DNA of 32,664 bases from Verrucomicrobiota bacterium (lineage in GTDB: Bacteria > Verrucomicrobiota > Verrucomicrobiia > Limisphaerales > UBA1096), in assembly GCA_030749225.1 (NCBI GenBank), contig JASMKO010000003.1:1-32664 (forward strand), read 5' to 3'. The notes under the pieces were generated by a model, which was given only the letters and a program-made list of their open reading frames with translations, did not search any database and was not told where the DNA came from. The translations under genes were made by a program, and so were the position numbers. Below, one piece after another: positions 16,289 to 25,115 of this stretch. Within the stretch, counting starts at the first letter, position 1, and each line of letters starts with the position of its first letter.

Positions 16289-17227
16289 TTAGCCCTTGCC
16301 CAAGCCAAGTTGGGGCTGGATTTTTTGGGTAGTACGGAAGTGGAGCTTGGCTGCTTGACCAAGTTTTTCCATCCCGTGTTTCTTGAGGAATTCTGAACCG
16401 GCGGCATCCACTTTTGACGAGGCGCCCTTGGGTAGGTCGAGGTCGAACTCCTCTTCCAACTTCTTCAACCGCTGCAGAAACACTTCCCGCGCAAGGATGG
16501 ATGCCGCAGCCACCGCGATGTCGGATTCGGCTTTGTGCATTTGCACCAGTTCAAGCTGCCGGCCTTCCTCCATCAACGCGCTCTGGATAGTGGACTTGCT
16601 GCGGGCAAACTGATCGCTGATGGCGCGAAGTGGCGGCGGCTCCATTCGATGCCGCTGGCCCAGCAGATTCTCGATCGCGCGCGCGTGGCCCCAGGCGAGG
16701 ATCTTGTTCACGTTACGCATTTTTTGGTGCAGCCTGTTGTACGAGGCATTGCCAATCGGCACGATGGAGTACACGCAGCCGGGGGTGTCGCGGATGCCCT
16801 TGGCCAAGGCGGCGATTTTTTTGTCGCTTGTGATGGCCTTGGAATCCTTTACGCCCTGCTCGTCCAGCGCGCGGGCCACTGGCTCATTGACGTAGACGCC
16901 GGCGACTACCAGTGGCCCGAAGAAATCGCCCTTGCCGCTTTCGTCGACGCCGATGTGCGGTTCGAGTTGTTGTGGCTGTGCATCGAGCATGTCGGCAAAT
17001 GCCGCTTCACCAAGCACCTCCGGCTCGAGGGTGAACTCGACAAATTCCTTCGTACCCTTGCCTTGGACAAGCAGCTTGCCGCTCTTGTACCACGTCACTG
17101 TGAGTCCGGGGCGTTTGTAGCTGAACACAGAGTGCGGCACATCGGCCTGCTCGAAGTCGCGCTTGGCCAGGATTCCGCGCAACGTCTCCGCCTGCTCGGG
17201 AGACAATTTGGCGGTGTGACTGGTCAT
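16289..17227 (-). CDS. rnhC: ribonuclease HIII
   Basis: Removes RNA from RNA/DNA hybrids. The 312 residues comprise an N-terminal TBP-like substrate-binding domain (about 1-85, including SYKRPGLTVTWYKSGKLLVQGKG) typical of HIII. The catalytic domain begins IGVDESGKGDFFGP with Asp95 and Glu96. KDSKAITS follows, and then the later acidic site in MHKAESDIAVAAASILAR. The C-terminus FLKKHGMEKLGQAAKLHFRTT fits the family. Its ATG overlaps the ispG stop by one base (TGATG), so it is translationally coupled. The substrate-binding domain and the DESGKGD form separate it from RNase HII. Confidence 0.94.
   Translation of the reverse strand: MTSHTAKLSPEQAETLRGILAKRDFEQADVPHSVFSYKRPGLTVTWYKSGKLLVQGKGTKEFVEFTLEPEVLGEAAFADMLDAQPQQLEPHIGVDESGKGDFFGPLVVAGVYVNEPVARALDEQGVKDSKAITSDKKIAALAKGIRDTPGCVYSIVPIGNASYNRLHQKMRNVNKILAWGHARAIENLLGQRHRMEPPPLRAISDQFARSKSTIQSALMEEGRQLELVQMHKAESDIAVAAASILAREVFLQRLKKLEEEFDLDLPKGASSKVDAAGSEFLKKHGMEKLGQAAKLHFRTTQKIQPQLGLGKG
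16799..16808. repeat. CTTGGCCAAG palindrome
   Basis: Exact copy in rnhC, read as Leu-Ala-Lys; a one-mismatch copy at 17162-17171 is also in this gene. Confidence 0.95.
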
Positions 17228-19017
17228 CAGGCAGTGGCCGGTGCGGCGACCGGATCACTTGGCTCGACCCATTTGCCGTGTTCTTGGATCAGGTCGACCA
17301 GGCTCTCGACTGCCTCAGCTTTGGGGATATTGAAGCGCACCGGCGTCCTGCCAACGTAAAGGTTGATCTTGCCCGGCGCCCCGCCGACATAGCCGAAATC
17401 GGCATCGGCCATCTCGCCCGGCCCATTCACGATGCAGCCCATGATGGCGATCTTCACGCCTTTTAGATGCTCGGTACGGGCCTTGATGAGGGCGGTGACT
17501 TCCTGCAGGTCAAACAGCGTGCGCCCGCAGCTTGGGCAGGCGACGTAGTCGGTCTTGAACGAGCGACAACCAGCTGCCTGCAAAATGTTGTAGGCTAGGC
17601 GCAGCGACTGTTCGGCACCACTCTCGCGACGAACCAAAATTGCGTCGCCGATACCATCGCACAGCAGCGAACCGACAACCACCGCGGCACGCAGCAGGGC
17701 CACGTTGGGTTCCAGCGGTGTATCTCCAAACCCCAGGCAATCCTTGAGCAGGATGGGATTGCTTGCACCGGCGGCCTTGAGTTGACCTGCGAGCAGGCGA
17801 AACGCGGTGATCACCGGCAGATCGATGTCGTCCTTCACCGTGACCAGTTGCGTGTCGCAATTGACAGTGACCGGCTCGCGCGGATCGACCTCGAGCAGGT
17901 TCAGTTCCTCGTAAACCGCCTCCGGTTTCACGTCGTCGCCCGGGCGGATTCGCGGGGCGAGCTTGTCCCATGCGGCCTGGGTCACGACCACCCTGATGGT
18001 TTGCTCGCCACCGAACGCGACACCATTGGCCAACTCGATCTCCGGCGTTGCACGGCGTGCGTAATCGAACGGATCGTATGATAGGGGCACGCTTGGTACC
18101 TCGGCGTTCGGGTCAGTCAGTTCGGGGATTTGCGCGATGAGATCGTTGCAGACCGCAATTTCATTCGGCGAATCCTCTGTGAGCGAAACGCGAATCGTGT
18201 CGCCCAGCCCGTCGCACAGCAGCGAGCCGATCCCGATCGCGCTCTTGATTCGGCCATCTTCGCCGTCGCCCGCCTCGGTCACGCCAAGGTGCAACGGGTA
18301 ATTCCAGTCCGGCCCGAGTTCGGCCAAGCGCGCGGCCAACAGCCGGTAGCACTCGATCATCACTTTTGGGTTGCTCGACTTCATCGAGAACTTGAAATTG
18401 TGAAAGTCGCGCTCGCGGGCGATACGGGCAAACTCAAGCGCGCTCTCGACCATGCCCAGCGGCGTGTCGCCGTAGCGGTTCATGATGCGGTCGCTGAGTG
18501 AACCGTGGTTAGTGCCGATGCGCAGGGCGCGGTTGCGCGTTTTGCATTCCTCAACCAGCGGCGCGAACTCCTCCTCGATGCGGGCCAACTCGGTGGCGTA
18601 CTCCTCGTCGGTGTATTCGCGGATGTCGAATTTTTTGGAGTCGGCATAGTTGCCGGGATTGACGCGCACCATCTCGCACCACTTGACCGCCTCCATCGCG
18701 GCGTCCGGCTTGAAATGAATGTCTGCCACCACCGGCACGTTTGAGCCGCGCGCGCGGATGCCGGCGACGATCGGTTCGAGGTTGGCGGCGTAGCGCTTGG
18801 TTTGCGCGGTGATCCTGACAATCTGGCAACCGACGTCGACCAACGCCAGCGACTGTTCGATACTGGCCTCCGTGTCGAGTGTGCTGCAGGTGATCATCGA
18901 CTGCCGAACAACCGGCTCGCCGCCCCCGACAAAGACACCGCCGTTTTCCGGATCACCGATGACCACCTGGCGCGTATCCCGGCGCGCATGGCGATACGGT
19001 GAGGCGCAGTAGTTCAT
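17227..19017 (-). CDS. ispG: 4-hydroxy-3-methylbut-2-enyl diphosphate synthase, long form
   Basis: Iron-sulfur enzyme of the non-mevalonate isoprenoid pathway converting MEcPP to HMBPP. It has 596 residues, against about 370 in E. coli. The extra ~200 lie between the TIM barrel and the iron-sulfur domain (about residues 280-500), as in Chlamydiae, Bacteroidetes and plants. N-terminal motifs include QSMITCSTLDTEASIEQ, VADIHFKPDAA and VRVNPGNYADSKKF. The C-terminal cluster domain has ACPSCGRTLFDLQE and IMGCIVNGPGEMADADFGYVGG, giving the three cluster cysteines. It starts nine bases after the rseP stop and overlaps rnhC by one base. Confidence 0.96.
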   Translation of the reverse strand: MNYCASPYRHARRDTRQVVIGDPENGGVFVGGGEPVVRQSMITCSTLDTEASIEQSLALVDVGCQIVRITAQTKRYAANLEPIVAGIRARGSNVPVVADIHFKPDAAMEAVKWCEMVRVNPGNYADSKKFDIREYTDEEYATELARIEEEFAPLVEECKTRNRALRIGTNHGSLSDRIMNRYGDTPLGMVESALEFARIARERDFHNFKFSMKSSNPKVMIECYRLLAARLAELGPDWNYPLHLGVTEAGDGEDGRIKSAIGIGSLLCDGLGDTIRVSLTEDSPNEIAVCNDLIAQIPELTDPNAEVPSVPLSYDPFDYARRATPEIELANGVAFGGEQTIRVVVTQAAWDKLAPRIRPGDDVKPEAVYEELNLLEVDPREPVTVNCDTQLVTVKDDIDLPVITAFRLLAGQLKAAGASNPILLKDCLGFGDTPLEPNVALLRAAVVVGSLLCDGIGDAILVRRESGAEQSLRLAYNILQAAGCRSFKTDYVACPSCGRTLFDLQEVTALIKARTEHLKGVKIAIMGCIVNGPGEMADADFGYVGGAPGKINLYVGRTPVRFNIPKAEAVESLVDLIQEHGKWVEPSDPVAAPATA

Positions 19018-19026
19018 GGCCGGGGA

Positions 19027-20448
19027 TTATTCGCTGGCGGCGGGAGAGGGATCGGCCGGTGCCTGGACCTCAGTGTCGCTGTTGAACATGTCGATAAAGA
19101 TGCCAGGCTCCCCTGTTTCTTTGTCCTCCAGTAAGCGGCTATTTACATCGTGGTAAGTTACATAAAGCATGAGACCGATGAGCAACACAGCGAAGATGGT
19201 CGTGGACCACTCCTGAATTTTAACCGGGATTTTTCGGCGAAAAAGTGCCTCTATGAGCCCCATGATCGTGTGGCCGCCGTCAAGCACGGGGATCGGCAGC
19301 ATGTTCAGAATGGCGAGATTGACATTGAGCAGGACAAGAAAATTTAACGCCAGGCGATAATCGGTTTTTACCATTGCACCGAGCATTGCGAGGATGCCGA
19401 CTGGACCGCTCAGGTCGCTGACGCCCACTCCGGTTTGCTTCGGGTGAAACAGAGCGTAGAGCGTCCGCCACATGAGCGAGCCGACTTCCGAGATGTTCTC
19501 CCACGGCGTCGGGCCGGGGTGGCGCTCGATGTAAACCCGTGGGCCGTGTCCGAACTGTACGCCGATTATCACCTTGCCCTCGATCATGCGCGGAGTGATC
19601 GGCATAGTGACCGGTTCACCATTACGATGAACGGTTATCTCGGTTGCTTTGTCACCATTTTTTTGCAGTTCATCGACCAACTGTTCTCGACCGCCGATTG
19701 GAATGCCGCCGAGTGAAACAATTTTGTCATCCTTTTGGAGGCCGGCCTCCGAGGCGGCCTGGCCCTGGGTCACCCGACCCACAGTCGGTGGATATTTTGG
19801 CGGCAAATGGAGTATCTTTAGCGGCATTTCCGGGCTGATAGGTGTGGCTGTCAGCACTCGGGTGAACTCGTCACGATCCCGTAAGAACGTCACCGCAAAA
19901 CGGTTTGTAAGTGATAACATAGTCAATTTGTTGACTTCTTCCAAAGATGGGATTGGCACACCGTCGATCTTGGTGACGATGTCGCCCTCGCGAATGCCCA
20001 ATTCATACTCCGGCGATTCCTCGCTTAGGTAGCCGATGACCGGCGGTGTCACCATCTCCGGCAGGCCGACGAAATAGATGACGGTTGCCAGCACGACGGC
20101 GAAGACGATGTTCATGATCGGGCCGGCGACGGCGACGGCGATCTTGGCCCACGGCGAGATTTCCGGGAGCGGTTCGGCATCCTCCTCCCCGCTTTTGCCT
20201 TCGATCGCCTCGCTGGTGAGCATCTGCGGCAATTTCACGAAGCCGCCGGCCGGGATCATGCGGACGGTGTAAAGGATACCGTCCTTTTCCCTCTTCCAGA
20301 GAATTTTGCCGAAGCCGATGGCGAATTCCTCCACCTTCATGCCGCACTTGCGCGCGACGATATAGTGGCCCCACTCGTGGACAAAGATCGCCGCGCCAAA
20401 CAGCAGCAACACGGCGGCAACCACATAAATTATTGTTAAAATAACCAT
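19027..20448 (-). CDS. rseP: RseP-like site-2 metalloprotease (M50)
   Basis: Inner-membrane zinc protease that cleaves membrane-spanning substrates such as anti-sigma factors and signal peptide remnants. The 473 residues start with a membrane helix carrying the zinc motif HEWGH (24-28). GFGKILWKREKDG and MIPAGGFVKLPQM follow. Two PDZ domains lie at about 135-220 and 225-300, with GIREGDIVTKIDGVPI and GLQKDDKIVSLGGIPI. The second active-site helix is NMLPIPVLDGGH near 400, and a final membrane helix follows. The C-terminus is a short acidic, proline-rich tail. It sits directly before ispG, an arrangement seen in many bacteria (often with dxr, which is absent here). A 115-base gap with a palindrome separates it from gltX. 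Confidence 0.94.
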   Translation of the reverse strand: MVILTIIYVVAAVLLLFGAAIFVHEWGHYIVARKCGMKVEEFAIGFGKILWKREKDGILYTVRMIPAGGFVKLPQMLTSEAIEGKSGEEDAEPLPEISPWAKIAVAVAGPIMNIVFAVVLATVIYFVGLPEMVTPPVIGYLSEESPEYELGIREGDIVTKIDGVPIPSLEEVNKLTMLSLTNRFAVTFLRDRDEFTRVLTATPISPEMPLKILHLPPKYPPTVGRVTQGQAASEAGLQKDDKIVSLGGIPIGGREQLVDELQKNGDKATEITVHRNGEPVTMPITPRMIEGKVIIGVQFGHGPRVYIERHPGPTPWENISEVGSLMWRTLYALFHPKQTGVGVSDLSGPVGILAMLGAMVKTDYRLALNFLVLLNVNLAILNMLPIPVLDGGHTIMGLIEALFRRKIPVKIQEWSTTIFAVLLIGLMLYVTYHDVNSRLLEDKETGEPGIFIDMFNSDTEVQAPADPSPAASE

Positions 20449-20459
20449 GAAATCAGTCT

Positions 20460-20473
20460 CGCTTGGCCAAGCG
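20460..20473. repeat. extended palindrome CGCTTGGCCAAGCG, intergenic
   Basis: Exact 14-base copy between gltX and rseP; a one-mismatch copy follows at 20483-20492. Confidence 0.95.
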
Positions 20474-20563
20474 CAAAACCGGCTTGGCCAACGAAAGAGT
20501 CAACGATAATAGGTCAATCGTTCAAAATTAACCCGAAATCCCCGCTGCCTCGGTCGACGAGTG

Positions 20564-21907
20564 TTACATTGTTTCCAGCGCGGCGTCAAACCGCTTCACA
20601 ACCTCCGCTTGGCCAAGTACCTCCATTAAATGATACAAACTAGGGCCGACCTTGCTGCCTGTGCAGGCCACGCGGGCTGGCATGACGAGCACCTTGTTTT
20701 TGACCTCGCGGGCGGCGGCGGTGGCCTTGAGCGACTCCATCAACGAGTCGGCATCGAACTGGGTCAGGTCGGCGTATGCCTCGCGCAGTGCGGCCAGGTG
20801 CGGCCGGTTCTCCGGCGTAAACGCTTGCTCCGCCGCCTCGGCGTTGAACTCCACCGCGTCACGAAAGAAAAAGCCAATGTAGCCGGCGATGTCGTTGAGG
20901 TTTTTGATTTTGTCCGTACAAAGAGCCAGCGCGGCGTTGGTGTAGTCGGCATCCCTTGCGGCGGTGTCGATCCCCGCAGCCTGCAGTTGGCCAAGCGCTT
21001 GGGCTATGAAGTCATCCGGCTCTAGCGCGCGGATGTGCTCGAAATTCAGCCAGTCGAGTTTGGCCATGTCGAATCGCGCGTTGGCTCGCTGCACGCCGGG
21101 CAGGTCGAACCGCTTGATCAATTCGGCGACCGGCATCACCTCCGTGTCATCCTTCGGTGACCAGCCCAGTAGACTGAGATAATTCACCACCGCCGCCGGC
21201 AGATAACCGCCCTCCATATATGTGGTCATCGACGCGCCGGTATCGCGCTTGCTCATCTTTGAGCCGTCGTTGTTCAGGATGAGCGGGATGTGCGCAAACT
21301 TGGGCAACTCTACTCCAAACGCCTTGAACAGCTCTACGTGCTTCGAGGTGTTTGACAGATGATCCTCACCGCGGATCACGTGTGTGATGCCCATCTCAAT
21401 GTCGTCCACCACATTCACAAGGTGAAAAACCGGCTTGCCGTCGGAGCGGACAATGACGAAATCGGGATCCGCTTCCTCGCGGTCGGTAAGTTTGCGAACC
21501 ACATCACCGGCGACGAGGTCGGGTATCGTCACCGGTTCACGGGTCATGCGAAACTTGATCGCTCCTTCGTGTTCGTATGCCAGCTCATTGTCGAGCAGTT
21601 CCTGAATACGGCGTTGATAAATGTCGCCGCGCTGGGATTGAAAATACGGTCCGCGGTCGCCCTTGCTTTCCTGCATCGCATCGCCGGAGACGGGTCCTTC
21701 ATCCCAGTCAAGCCCAAGCCAGCGCAGGCCATCGAGAATCACATCGACCGCTTCACGGGTGTTGCGGGCATCATCCGTGTCCTCAACACGTAGGACGAAG
21801 ATGCCGCCAGCGTGACGGGCATACAGCCAGTTAAACAACGCTGTACGGGCGCCGCCGATGTGAAGATAGCCGGTAGGGCTGGGAGCAAATCGAACGCGAA
21901 CACTCAT
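20564..21907 (-). CDS. gltX: glutamyl-tRNA synthetase
   Basis: Charges tRNA-Glu (and tRNA-Gln in organisms without GlnRS). The 447 residues start MSVRVRFAPSPTGYLHIGGA with HIGG at 16-19. VEDTDDARNT, PYFQSQRGDIYQ and VIRGEDHLSNT follow, and KMSKR lies at 217-221. The anticodon-binding C-terminal half is complete. MnmA at the other end of the window modifies the same class of tRNAs, but the two are not linked. In-frame palindrome copies encode Leu-Gly-Gln at 20608-20617 and, with one mismatch, at 20986-20995. Confidence 0.97.
   Translation of the reverse strand: MSVRVRFAPSPTGYLHIGGARTALFNWLYARHAGGIFVLRVEDTDDARNTREAVDVILDGLRWLGLDWDEGPVSGDAMQESKGDRGPYFQSQRGDIYQRRIQELLDNELAYEHEGAIKFRMTREPVTIPDLVAGDVVRKLTDREEADPDFVIVRSDGKPVFHLVNVVDDIEMGITHVIRGEDHLSNTSKHVELFKAFGVELPKFAHIPLILNNDGSKMSKRDTGASMTTYMEGGYLPAAVVNYLSLLGWSPKDDTEVMPVAELIKRFDLPGVQRANARFDMAKLDWLNFEHIRALEPDDFIAQALGQLQAAGIDTAARDADYTNAALALCTDKIKNLNDIAGYIGFFFRDAVEFNAEAAEQAFTPENRPHLAALREAYADLTQFDADSLMESLKATAAAREVKNKVLVMPARVACTGSKVGPSLYHLMEVLGQAEVVKRFDAALETM
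20608..20617. repeat. CTTGGCCAAG palindrome
   Basis: Exact copy near the 3' end of gltX, read as Leu-Gly-Gln. Confidence 0.95.
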
Positions 21908-21983
21908 GAGAAAAACGGCTCAGAAAAACCGGCGCGCAAGTTACCGGCCACCCCGCCATCGGGCAAGCCCACGCATTTCCCCA

Positions 21984-22003
21984 CGCTTGGCCAAGCGCTT
22001 GGC
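21984..22003. repeat. compound palindrome, intergenic
   Basis: CGCTTGGCCAAGCG overlaps GCCAAGCGCTTGGC (21990-22003), again pairing GGCC and GCGC centres, between divergent gltX and the esterase gene. Confidence 0.95.
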
Positions 22004-22059
22004 TCTGTTTCGGCGAAATCCGTTGACAGGGTGATACGGATTGAGACGATCTGCCTCAA

Positions 22060-22971
22060 ATGAAACCCATTCACATTGCGATCGCTGCTGCGTTGCTGTC
22101 CGCCGGTTGCGCTTCTCGCCCCGCCCAAACCATCGACCGTAATGCGGCGATTAACTTGAACTACGTGGAGCACGACGTTGTATATCGAACGGCCGGAGGC
22201 AAAAAACTGCGCCTCAACGTCTATCTTCCAGACGAATTCATAGGCGAACATCCGTGGTGGGTGAACGATGGAAAGGGCAAGAAACCAACATTGCTGTACA
22301 TCCATGGCGGAGGCTGGGTTGCAGGCTCCAAGGACGAGAGAGCATTCAATTTCCTGCCATATGTCTATCGGGATTGGGTTGTGATTAGCATCAATTATCG
22401 CTTGGCCAAGGACGCCAAGGCCCCAGCTGCTGTGGACGATTGTTTGGCGGCCTTGGAGTGGGTGAACGCCAACGCTGAGAAATACGACATCGACACCGAA
22501 CGAATCGTCGTCAGCGGCGGGTCGGCAGGTGGACACCTCGCACTGTTAACTGGTATGCTTCGAAAAGGGGACGAACTCTGCGGCGGCAAACTGAAAGTCG
22601 CTGACAATAAAAAAATCGCTGCGATCGTTAATTGGTTCGGTGTCACTGATTTTTCGATCAACCCGCATCCAATCAGATGGTTCGGCGAGAACATTGATAC
22701 CGAGGAATATGTGCGCACACTTTCGCCTATCAACTACGTCCATGCTGGAGGCGCGCCGGTCATCACGATTCATGGAACTGAGGATGCAGCGGTACCATAC
22801 GGCCAAGCGGTCAATCTCCACAAAAAACTTCAGGCAGCCGGCATTATGGAAAAGCTACATACCATCAAAGGAAAGAAACACGGTGACTTCTCTCCAGAGG
22901 AACTCACGCAAATTTATCAGGAAATCTGGAACTTTCTCGAATCCGCCGGCATCAAGACGACAGTGGATTAA
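22060..22971 (+). CDS. lipoprotein alpha/beta-hydrolase (esterase)
   Basis: Probable membrane-anchored carboxylesterase acting on esters in the periplasm or at the cell surface. The 303 residues start with a lipobox, AALLSAGC, with Cys17 as lipid anchor. The oxyanion-hole motif HGGGW follows near 88, then the nucleophile in SGGSAGGH (Ser155), an acid in HGTEDAAVPYG and the histidine in GKKHGDF. This order is that of the hormone-sensitive-lipase/feruloyl-esterase-like group; sugar acetyl esterase activity would fit the glycan-degrading neighbours but is inferred. It is divergent from gltX and converges on the DUF1080 gene. A palindrome copy encodes Arg-Leu-Ala-Lys near residue 115. Confidence 0.87.
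   Translation: MKPIHIAIAAALLSAGCASRPAQTIDRNAAINLNYVEHDVVYRTAGGKKLRLNVYLPDEFIGEHPWWVNDGKGKKPTLLYIHGGGWVAGSKDERAFNFLPYVYRDWVVISINYRLAKDAKAPAAVDDCLAALEWVNANAEKYDIDTERIVVSGGSAGGHLALLTGMLRKGDELCGGKLKVADNKKIAAIVNWFGVTDFSINPHPIRWFGENIDTEEYVRTLSPINYVHAGGAPVITIHGTEDAAVPYGQAVNLHKKLQAAGIMEKLHTIKGKKHGDFSPEELTQIYQEIWNFLESAGIKTTVD
22401..22410. repeat. CTTGGCCAAG palindrome
   Basis: Exact copy in the esterase gene, read as Leu-Ala-Lys. Confidence 0.95.
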
Positions 22972-22976
22972 TCGCG

Positions 22977-22986
22977 CTTAGCCAAG
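22977..22986. repeat. one-mismatch palindrome between convergent genes
   Basis: CTTAGCCAAG fills the 24-base gap between the esterase and DUF1080 stop codons. It could act as a weak bidirectional stem, but there is no T-tract. Confidence 0.7.
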
Positions 22987-22995
22987 TGCTTTGAT

Positions 22996-23616
22996 TTAGA
23001 GGGGCTTTAGCTGGATGTCCTTGTATTCGACGTGCATGACTTGGCCGCCGTGGAGTTGGAGGCCGATGTGACCCTCTTTGCGGCTCTTGTCGTTGGTCAG
23101 CTTGGTGGAGACGACGCCGTTGATTTTTACGGTGATATCGCCGCCCTTGGCCGTCAACTCGAGGTCGGACCATTCGCCTTTTTTATACGCGCGTTTTTTT
23201 GCCACTTCAGCAGTCGGTTGGTGCACCCAGCCGCGGCCACCAGTCTCGTACAGGCCACCGGTCTCATCCGTTTCGTCGACCTCGACTTGAAAGCCGTGAA
23301 CGCTGACGCCACTCTTCACTCGATCGACCCGGAAGTAGAATCCGCTGTCGCCGTGGATCACCCGAAACTTAGCCTTCACCACAAAATCCCTAAAACGTTT
23401 CTTGGTGAGCAGAATGCCGTGGCGGGGTTCACTCTTCGGGCTGGTGCCGATGATGACACCATCCTTCACTTCCCATTTGCCGCCTGGTGTGGGGTCCCAA
23501 CCGTCGATGTTTTTGCCGTTGAAGAGTGGCTCCCATTTGCCGTCAGCCGCCTTTGTCGAAAGGCCGACGGCAAGCATCAGCCCCAGAAACAATCCAATTG
23601 TGCGGGTTTTTTTCAT
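22996..23616 (-). CDS. secreted DUF1080 (3-keto-disaccharide hydrolase-like) protein
   Basis: The 206 residues carry a signal peptide (MKKTRTIGLFLGLMLAVGLS, cut near TKAA) followed by one concanavalin-like DUF1080 domain. This starts WEPLFNGKNIDGWDPTPGGKWEVKDGVI and ends GHIGLQLHGGQVMHVEYKDIQLKPL, both hallmark segments. Some members hydrolyse 3-keto-glucosides, and others may only bind glycans. The gene is expanded in Planctomycetes and Verrucomicrobia. It starts 18 bases after the stop of the LptG-like permease gene, so co-transcription is likely. Confidence 0.92.
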   Translation of the reverse strand: MKKTRTIGLFLGLMLAVGLSTKAADGKWEPLFNGKNIDGWDPTPGGKWEVKDGVIIGTSPKSEPRHGILLTKKRFRDFVVKAKFRVIHGDSGFYFRVDRVKSGVSVHGFQVEVDETDETGGLYETGGRGWVHQPTAEVAKKRAYKKGEWSDLELTAKGGDITVKINGVVSTKLTNDKSRKEGHIGLQLHGGQVMHVEYKDIQLKPL

Positions 23617-23634
23617 GTCCAGAGGGCCAGCAGA

Positions 23635-25053
23635 CTAACGCACCTTGGTGATTTGCCAAGCGCTGATTCCGCCAAACAGCGCATGTGGAATCCATGCTGC
23701 CAATGGAATCCAAGTCGCTAATGCTGTTGAATTGGTAAACAGAAGCAAAATGCTTCCTAAAATAGAAATTACGACAAATAGAATATGCAAATAAAATAAT
23801 TTTTTAAACTCGGAAAAATGAATGATTGATAAAAGGAGTAACATGCCTGGGACTAATAGGGTGAAAACAGGACGGAAAAAAATTATTAAAACAATAGATA
23901 GAACTAATGATAGAAACCCAAAGATTGCTTTTTCTTCAAATGTTTTAACTGATACGACTAGTGTTATAGCCGAAACACCAAGGCGACCCACTAACTCGAA
24001 TAAAGCGCCAATGCCTAAGGCCATGGATAATTGTTGTACTATGAAAAATGCCAAACAGACCAAGATTCCGGTTGCAACACCCGCGGCAGCGTTGCGGCGT
24101 CCGGACGGCGCCGCAAACGGGATCGCGATCAGCACGACGATGAAGCACGTCAGCGGCTCGGCCAGGCGGGCCTGATACTGGGCGTTGAGGATCGTTTTTT
24201 TTTGCGGCGCGATGTTTGGGTGGATGCGACGGTAGCTGTCGATCTCGGCGAGAGACACGCTCCAGCGCTTGTGAGCCCGCTTGTCGAACAGCGGTGCGAT
24301 TTTCAGTTCGCCCTCGATTTGCCTCGGCGTTTCGTTGAACTCCTCGAACTGCAGCGTCTGGTGAAAGGTGATGGGGTGGGCCTCGGGAAAGCCTTCTGTC
24401 GGCTTGTAGTCGCGGACTTGCTGAAACGTCCAGTCGGCGTTTTCCCAAGTGCCCCTCTCGGCCATGATTACGCGCTCCGGCTGCTCGTCGTCCCATTTCC
24501 ACGAGATGATGATGGGGTTGTTCCCCGCGCCGCGCATCTCGCCGGTTGTCCGGTTGAAGTTCGGTATCTGCCAACTGCGCCGCGCCTCGTCGTTGCGGAA
24601 CTTGACGCCGGTGATCCACTCCGGGCCAAGCTCGTTTTCCCCGCCTTCTGCTTGGACGGTCTTGATGATCTCCCCTTGGCGCAGGCCGCTTGGCAGCCAT
24701 TTTTCGTTGGACCAATACAGCCCCGCCGAGAGCAGCAGGCCGACGAGCAGGTACGGCGCGCTCATGCGAAACATCCCGACGCCAGCGTTGCGAATGGCGA
24801 TGAACTCGTGGTGCCGCGAATGCTGGTTGATCGCGTACATGAGAGAGAGTAGCAGCGCCACTGGCACGACGACGAAGAAATTTCCTGGCAGGGTGACCCA
24901 ATAGTAACGCGCGATCTCGGCCACGCCTAGGCCGGCGAAATCGTCCAACTCGTCAAGCAGATCGAACGCGATCCAAAGCACCATGAATCCGATCAAGCAG
25001 ATCAGGAACGGGAAGAGCCACTCGCGAATAAGGTAGCGGTCGAGTAGACGCAT
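23635..25053 (-). CDS. LptF/LptG-family permease with an AT-rich insert near the C-terminus
   Basis: Inner-membrane component of the lipopolysaccharide exporter, working with LptB to pull LPS out of the membrane. The N-terminus MRLLDRYLIREWLFPFLICL, three membrane segments and HHEFIAIRNAGVGMFRM are typical. A periplasmic jellyroll-like region covers about 125-270, followed by ILNAQYQARLAEPLTCFIVVLIAIPFA. The protein is 472 residues where the family is usually about 350-400. The excess is a hydrophobic stretch of about 100 residues (roughly 345-445, near 23720-24010). It is encoded by DNA of only about 30 percent GC and separates LSMALGIG from the normal ending ATWIPLAAWIPHALFGG. The frame is intact. 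LptF versus LptG cannot be decided. Confidence 0.85.
   Translation of the reverse strand: MRLLDRYLIREWLFPFLICLIGFMVLWIAFDLLDELDDFAGLGVAEIARYYWVTLPGNFFVVVPVALLLSLMYAINQHSRHHEFIAIRNAGVGMFRMSAPYLLVGLLLSAGLYWSNEKWLPSGLRQGEIIKTVQAEGGENELGPEWITGVKFRNDEARRSWQIPNFNRTTGEMRGAGNNPIIISWKWDDEQPERVIMAERGTWENADWTFQQVRDYKPTEGFPEAHPITFHQTLQFEEFNETPRQIEGELKIAPLFDKRAHKRWSVSLAEIDSYRRIHPNIAPQKKTILNAQYQARLAEPLTCFIVVLIAIPFAAPSGRRNAAAGVATGILVCLAFFIVQQLSMALGIGALFELVGRLGVSAITLVVSVKTFEEKAIFGFLSLVLSIVLIIFFRPVFTLLVPGMLLLLSIIHFSEFKKLFYLHILFVVISILGSILLLFTNSTALATWIPLAAWIPHALFGGISAWQITKVR
23720..24010 (-). other. low-GC in-frame insert in the LptG-like gene
   Basis: By direct count the four 60-base lines 23761-24000 have 12, 23, 14 and 26 G+C, about 31 percent, against well over 50 percent on both sides. 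It encodes three hydrophobic helices (around FGFLSLVLSIVLIIFF, FTLLVPGMLLLLSIIHF and LFYLHILFVVISILG). Edges are approximate. Confidence 0.65.
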
Positions 25054-25115
25054 GAGCGGCGCAGCCTATCGGTGCCCCCAGCGCAAGGCAAGCGGCGCGC
25101 CTGCGCTACCCGTTT

